From: Epiperipatus broadwayi
Taxonomy: Eukaryota; Onychophora; Udeonychophora; Euonychophora; Peripatidae
Direction of reading: 5' to 3'
Length of the DNA: 64,000 nucleotides
Assembly (NCBI GenBank): GCA_028023455.1
Contig: JAQFVV010000056.1
Span: 436,001-500,000 of the forward strand
In this document: piece after piece, positions 59,872-64,000 of the stretch
Layout: every line of letters starts with the position of its first letter
How positions within the stretch are numbered: position 1 is the first letter of the stretch
Notes under the pieces: generated by a model
What the model was told of the DNA's origin: nothing
Database searches by the model: none
The model's input: the letters and a program-made list of their open reading frames with translations, nothing else
Made by a program: the position numbers and the translations under genes

Positions 59872-62800
59872 ATATATTACATAAATTGATACAGGTATAT
59901 AATAAGCCTGTATTTCAGTTATTAAATACATATACTCAAATATGATAATAATTTCAAAAATTAAAAATACATTCAATATTAAAATTATATAAACATTTAA
60001 AAGTGAAAGAAAATAAATAAATAAAATCATATTGCATTTTATAACAGAGAAAAAATTTACACTACATTTCTAGGATAACATTCTTTCATTAAAATTTAAA
60101 ATATTATTTAAAAAAATAAAATGGATAATCTGTTCTTTTTAAGTTTAGCTAAAGACACATATTTTCTATGTATAGATTCAAAACATCTTTCAAAGTTCCT
60201 CAAGCTTCAATTGATTATGAAAGCAGAAGCACTGCATTTCATCTAAGAAACCTGATATTTTTTTGATTACTTAGTAACAAATGATAAAGGTAGTTTGAAT
60301 CAATGAAAAAAAAAATACTTTGGTAGACATGTATTTTATATAATTGGAAACCAAATACCAATTTTCATTAGGATGCATTTACTTAAATCATTTGAATAAA
60401 ATAGGTGCATGACAATTTGCTGATGAATTGAAAATACATATTAACTTCAACTAATCTAAACAAGAATTAGCAGCTGCAGAAAACACTTTCTTTCATTTAA
60501 CTACTCAGCTATAACCCTTTCAACTAAATTTCCTATATGATTTTCCATTTCATTAGAAATTTTACTTTTAAAAGATATATATTTTTCAAACTACCTTAGA
60601 TTGATTTTACTTCAATGACAAAAGATGTCACACATTTTTTGGTCATCTGGTAAACACTGAACAAAAGATTCCTGCTTTTACTTTAAATTTAATTAAAATT
60701 TATTCCATTTTGGATTCTCTTATCTCAACTAATTTGATTATTATTTTCTATTATCAAACTTTCAAACTTTTTTTTTTTTTTTCTAAAAAGTTACCTCTGG
60801 TAGAAAATATAACATAAATAAATGTAAAATGTTACAATATTTAAATGAAAAGCTAACTTATTAATTTGAAAATAAATCTTATTAAAACAAAATACTTTAA
60901 TAAAAAATATTTAATATATATTTGTTAATAAATTATATATTTACCTCATTCATTCACACATATTTACAAATATATGATGTCATATCTATAATTAATTTTG
61001 CAATTATTTAAAAATTAAATTATATTTAAACAACTGTCACTGTTATTTATTTTTGAACCAGTATTTTTGTTTATCATTCTTTCTACAATATAAATTCCTT
61101 ACCACTGTGAAGCGATAATAAAAACAGAAAATGTATATACAGAATTAATATTACATTTAAATAGAATCAAAACAATAATTTGCACTAACTGAGAAAGAAG
61201 AAATCTATTTAATAAATTATTGATGATAATAATAATATATTTACTCTAAAATTAAATATTTTTATCCAACATTTATATACAATAATCACTTTTCAATAAA
61301 TGCATAAATGATTATGAATTATTCATTATTAGATTATTATAAGTTATTCAATCTTAAATAAACTTTACATTAATAGAGTAAAAATATATCTGCTATAATG
61401 GATTTTATATGTGTTAGATAAACTTTTTAGAATTAATTCTCACTTTTACTTTTCATACGTATGTTTACAGATATAACTCTAAGATGATATTCCAGTCCCC
61501 TAAACATATCTATGCTGCTTACATGATAACAAATAGAGTAATTATATAAAAGAATATGATAAAGAAAGAGATAACATTTGGACATGAGAAACTGAAGTTT
61601 GCCATTAACTTGTTACACTGTTAATATGAAGTTATCCGAGTATCTTAATTTGAGAGCTAAAATGAACTTTAATGAAGTATGTGTATGTATGACAGATACT
61701 GCACTCAGACTTCTGGCATGATATACAACTAGTGTAAAGTGAAATAACCTTCATATATGATAATTAAGTGATTAATATGCAATGCCTTATGAAAATATCT
61801 CTTGTTGTCATGGAGAATATGAAATTAGATACTTTTTTCTGATACAAATAGTACTTTTTCATCTCATCTTTTTGTTTTCCACTATAGTAAGTCACTTAGG
61901 ATAATGTAAGAATCAATCATGTTGAGTTTCTCATGTCATAATCATTTTTGTATGTTTATAATGACAATGAGATTGCCCATTTATGCAATCACATTTTACT
62001 CTAAAATTTTATTTTCATATGTAAATACATCTGAGAATATAAAGAACACAATGCATAACAAAACTGAGCAAATAGCATAAGTACAAGGTTTAACAATATG
62101 TGCATTATTATCTATAAACATGAATAAGGCAGCATGATTATTACTTCAAGATTAAATTAGAAAGAGAAATTAATAAATAATTATATTCTTAGAAAGTTCT
62201 ATAATATGGATTGTCATAAAATGGTCTCTTATTAAATTGGATAGAGTCATTTAAACTATTGAAGTAATTTTAATATTGATAATAATACTAATACTAATAA
62301 TGAAGTTAATGTGCAATAACAAAGTTAAGTATTTTATTTTTCTAAAAAATAAACTCTGGATCGGCAATGGTTGTATTTAAAAAATAGATAAAGTTTAAAT
62401 TCATATGATTGCTCTTAGTGAAACTTGTTTCACAGAAAATCAGTAGAAAGCTATGCACTTCTTTATTAGAGCAATTATGAAGTGAAAAAAAAGACTGAAT
62501 ATGTATTAGTTAGACATTTTCATTCTTGGAATAGTATATCAATAAAAACTTAATGATATTTAAAAAACATCTTACACTAGTACCTTTACTCATGTTATGT
62601 TACAATCAGAACATTCAGAAAAAAAATTCATTATTTTTCAAAATAGTGTTACTGCATCAAAATCAGTAACTTCATATTTTCTTCTTTATTTTGAAAATGT
62701 TTGCCTTTGAAAAGTTTGCTCAGCACCAAAAATACATTGTTACATTTAATGTTCTTAATAATTTCTTTATAATAAAAAGCAATATTATTCTTGTATTTAA

Positions 62801-64000
62801 AGTACAACCATTTACATAGCAAATTTTTCCTGGTCAATATTTTAATAAATATATTTGCAAAAATAGTGAACTTTGTATCAAAATTATGGGAAATAATGAT
62901 ATCAGTTTATTTAAACAACACATGGCATCGTTTGCACAGAAAAAATCGCCATAAAAATATTTGACTCATTCCATATTCAAAACAAGAAAATTTTAGAGAT
63001 TATATTAATAGTTAGGAGGAGATTGTTGGCAAATTAGTTATTAACATGTTCGAATTTAAAATAACCGATATTTAAAAATAAGACTTAAATATATTGATAT
63101 AAAATTTGTATTTCAATCTTTAGACACGATTATTAGTTTCATTAGCTGTTAACAAAAAAATTGCAAATTTGAATTTTCAAATAGATTATGTTAATGATGC
63201 ATGGAATTCTGTTAAAATGTGTTGTAATTATGATTAAGACTTAAAATTAAGTAAAATAAATTAAAATTGCAAAAAAAAAAAAAGAAAAAAATAGAATCAT
63301 TTGAAGACTGTGATCATTTTAAATAATTTTACAATATATTGAAAATAATATATATTATAACCAATAAATATGAATAAAACGAGTTAGAATAATTATTTTT
63401 CCTGAGGATGATTATTACCAATTGGTAAACATAATAGGTTATCCATAAAATACAATATACAATAATAATCACAAAGGCTAAGTTCAGGGTTCTCCTATGT
63501 GATATATGCTGATATAGAGGTAAAAATAATACTAACTAAACATTATAAATATGCTAATTTATAATTAATAAATTTTAAGAGGAAAACTCTATTCACTCTG
63601 TCAAAATAAAAATGCATTTAATGTTGAAAGCATTCGCCAAAGAATAGTTAGGTTATAATATATTCTTTCTCATAATATATTTTTATATTCCCCTTCAATA
63701 TAATTACACATCTCACTGCCACTATTTTCACCATATCATTGCAATGATCTGATTCACAATTCAAAACTCTTGATAAAAGATAATAATGTGTCTTAAGTTT
63801 TATTTGTGCCACTTTACATTTCAAAAGAATTTCTTGTGCTAAAACAATTTCTTTATAGTCATTAATTATAACAAGAAGAATTCATGGTTCTTCATTAGAC
63901 ATTTCTAATATTAAAATTTTCATCTCATTTACTTATGAGTTATTAAACAATGAATGGCATCCTAGTAAAAATATAAGGATCCCTACGAAAATGTCTACCT
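59872..64000. other. A+T-rich DNA, no recognised gene
   Basis: No recognised coding region or repeat family over 4.1 kb. A possible small terminal exon at 60176-60266 is listed under findings. The 62-codon minus-strand frame at 62649-62837 has no recognisable family. Confidence 0.4.

Noticed and set aside
60431-60450. CTGATGAATTGAAAATA as a hammerhead core
   Set aside because: No stem II can form between the two motifs and no stem I flanks them; chance in A+T-rich DNA.

Overview
The window looks like a stretch of a very A+T-rich animal genome, most likely an invertebrate. The reasons are GT/AG-bounded exon structure, tRNA-headed SINE-like repeats, several clades of non-LTR retrotransposon, a Ty3/gypsy remnant, a Merlin-like DNA transposon and Penelope-type hammerhead repeats. 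I cannot name the species. Only one host coding exon is recognised with reasonable confidence: an exon of dolichol-phosphate-mannose synthase subunit 2 (DPM2) on the minus strand at 7691-7780. Everything else with coding similarity belongs to mobile elements.

Layout. 1-2560: A+T-rich DNA with one degenerate hammerhead repeat. 2561-5943: a Merlin-like transposon with ~50 bp inverted termini and an 8 bp target duplication. 5944-9415: repeats, the DPM2 exon and a tRNA-like SINE head. 9416-11330: a 5'-truncated Jockey/CR1-type element (element B, minus strand) whose 3' end is present three times in tandem. 11331-12044: a perfect (TAA)238 microsatellite. 12045-16557: element A, an apparently intact two-ORF non-LTR retrotransposon (minus strand) with a PHD-finger ORF1 and an endonuclease/reverse-transcriptase ORF2 joined by an ATGA overlap. 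16812-21730: the same ~4.8 kb again in inverted orientation, riddled with stops and indels, running straight into a 500-N gap. After the gap come another retrotransposon 3' end and a (TAA)79 tail.

23-24 kb, 47-48 kb and ~2 kb carry a ~445-460 bp repeat family with a type I hammerhead self-cleaving ribozyme motif. The first two are flanked by 12-13 bp target duplications, and one is a head-to-tail dimer, the arrangement of retrozymes and Penelope-like pseudo-LTR elements. Other foldback elements (34.2, 39.1, 53, 54.7 and 59.6 kb) are palindromes; three of them have 13-15 bp target duplications and several carry further hammerhead cores. 30.4-33.4 kb is a decayed Ty3/gypsy element. 42.0-44.0 kb is a 5'-truncated RTE-type element with its catalytic FADD changed to FANN. 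The remaining 48-52 kb and 60-64 kb are A+T-rich with no recognised gene.

Two observations stand out: the set of target-duplication-flanked hammerhead families, and the zero-spacer palindrome around element A, in which one arm is intact and the other ruined. The palindrome is better explained by a foldback sequencing or assembly artefact than by an old duplication.
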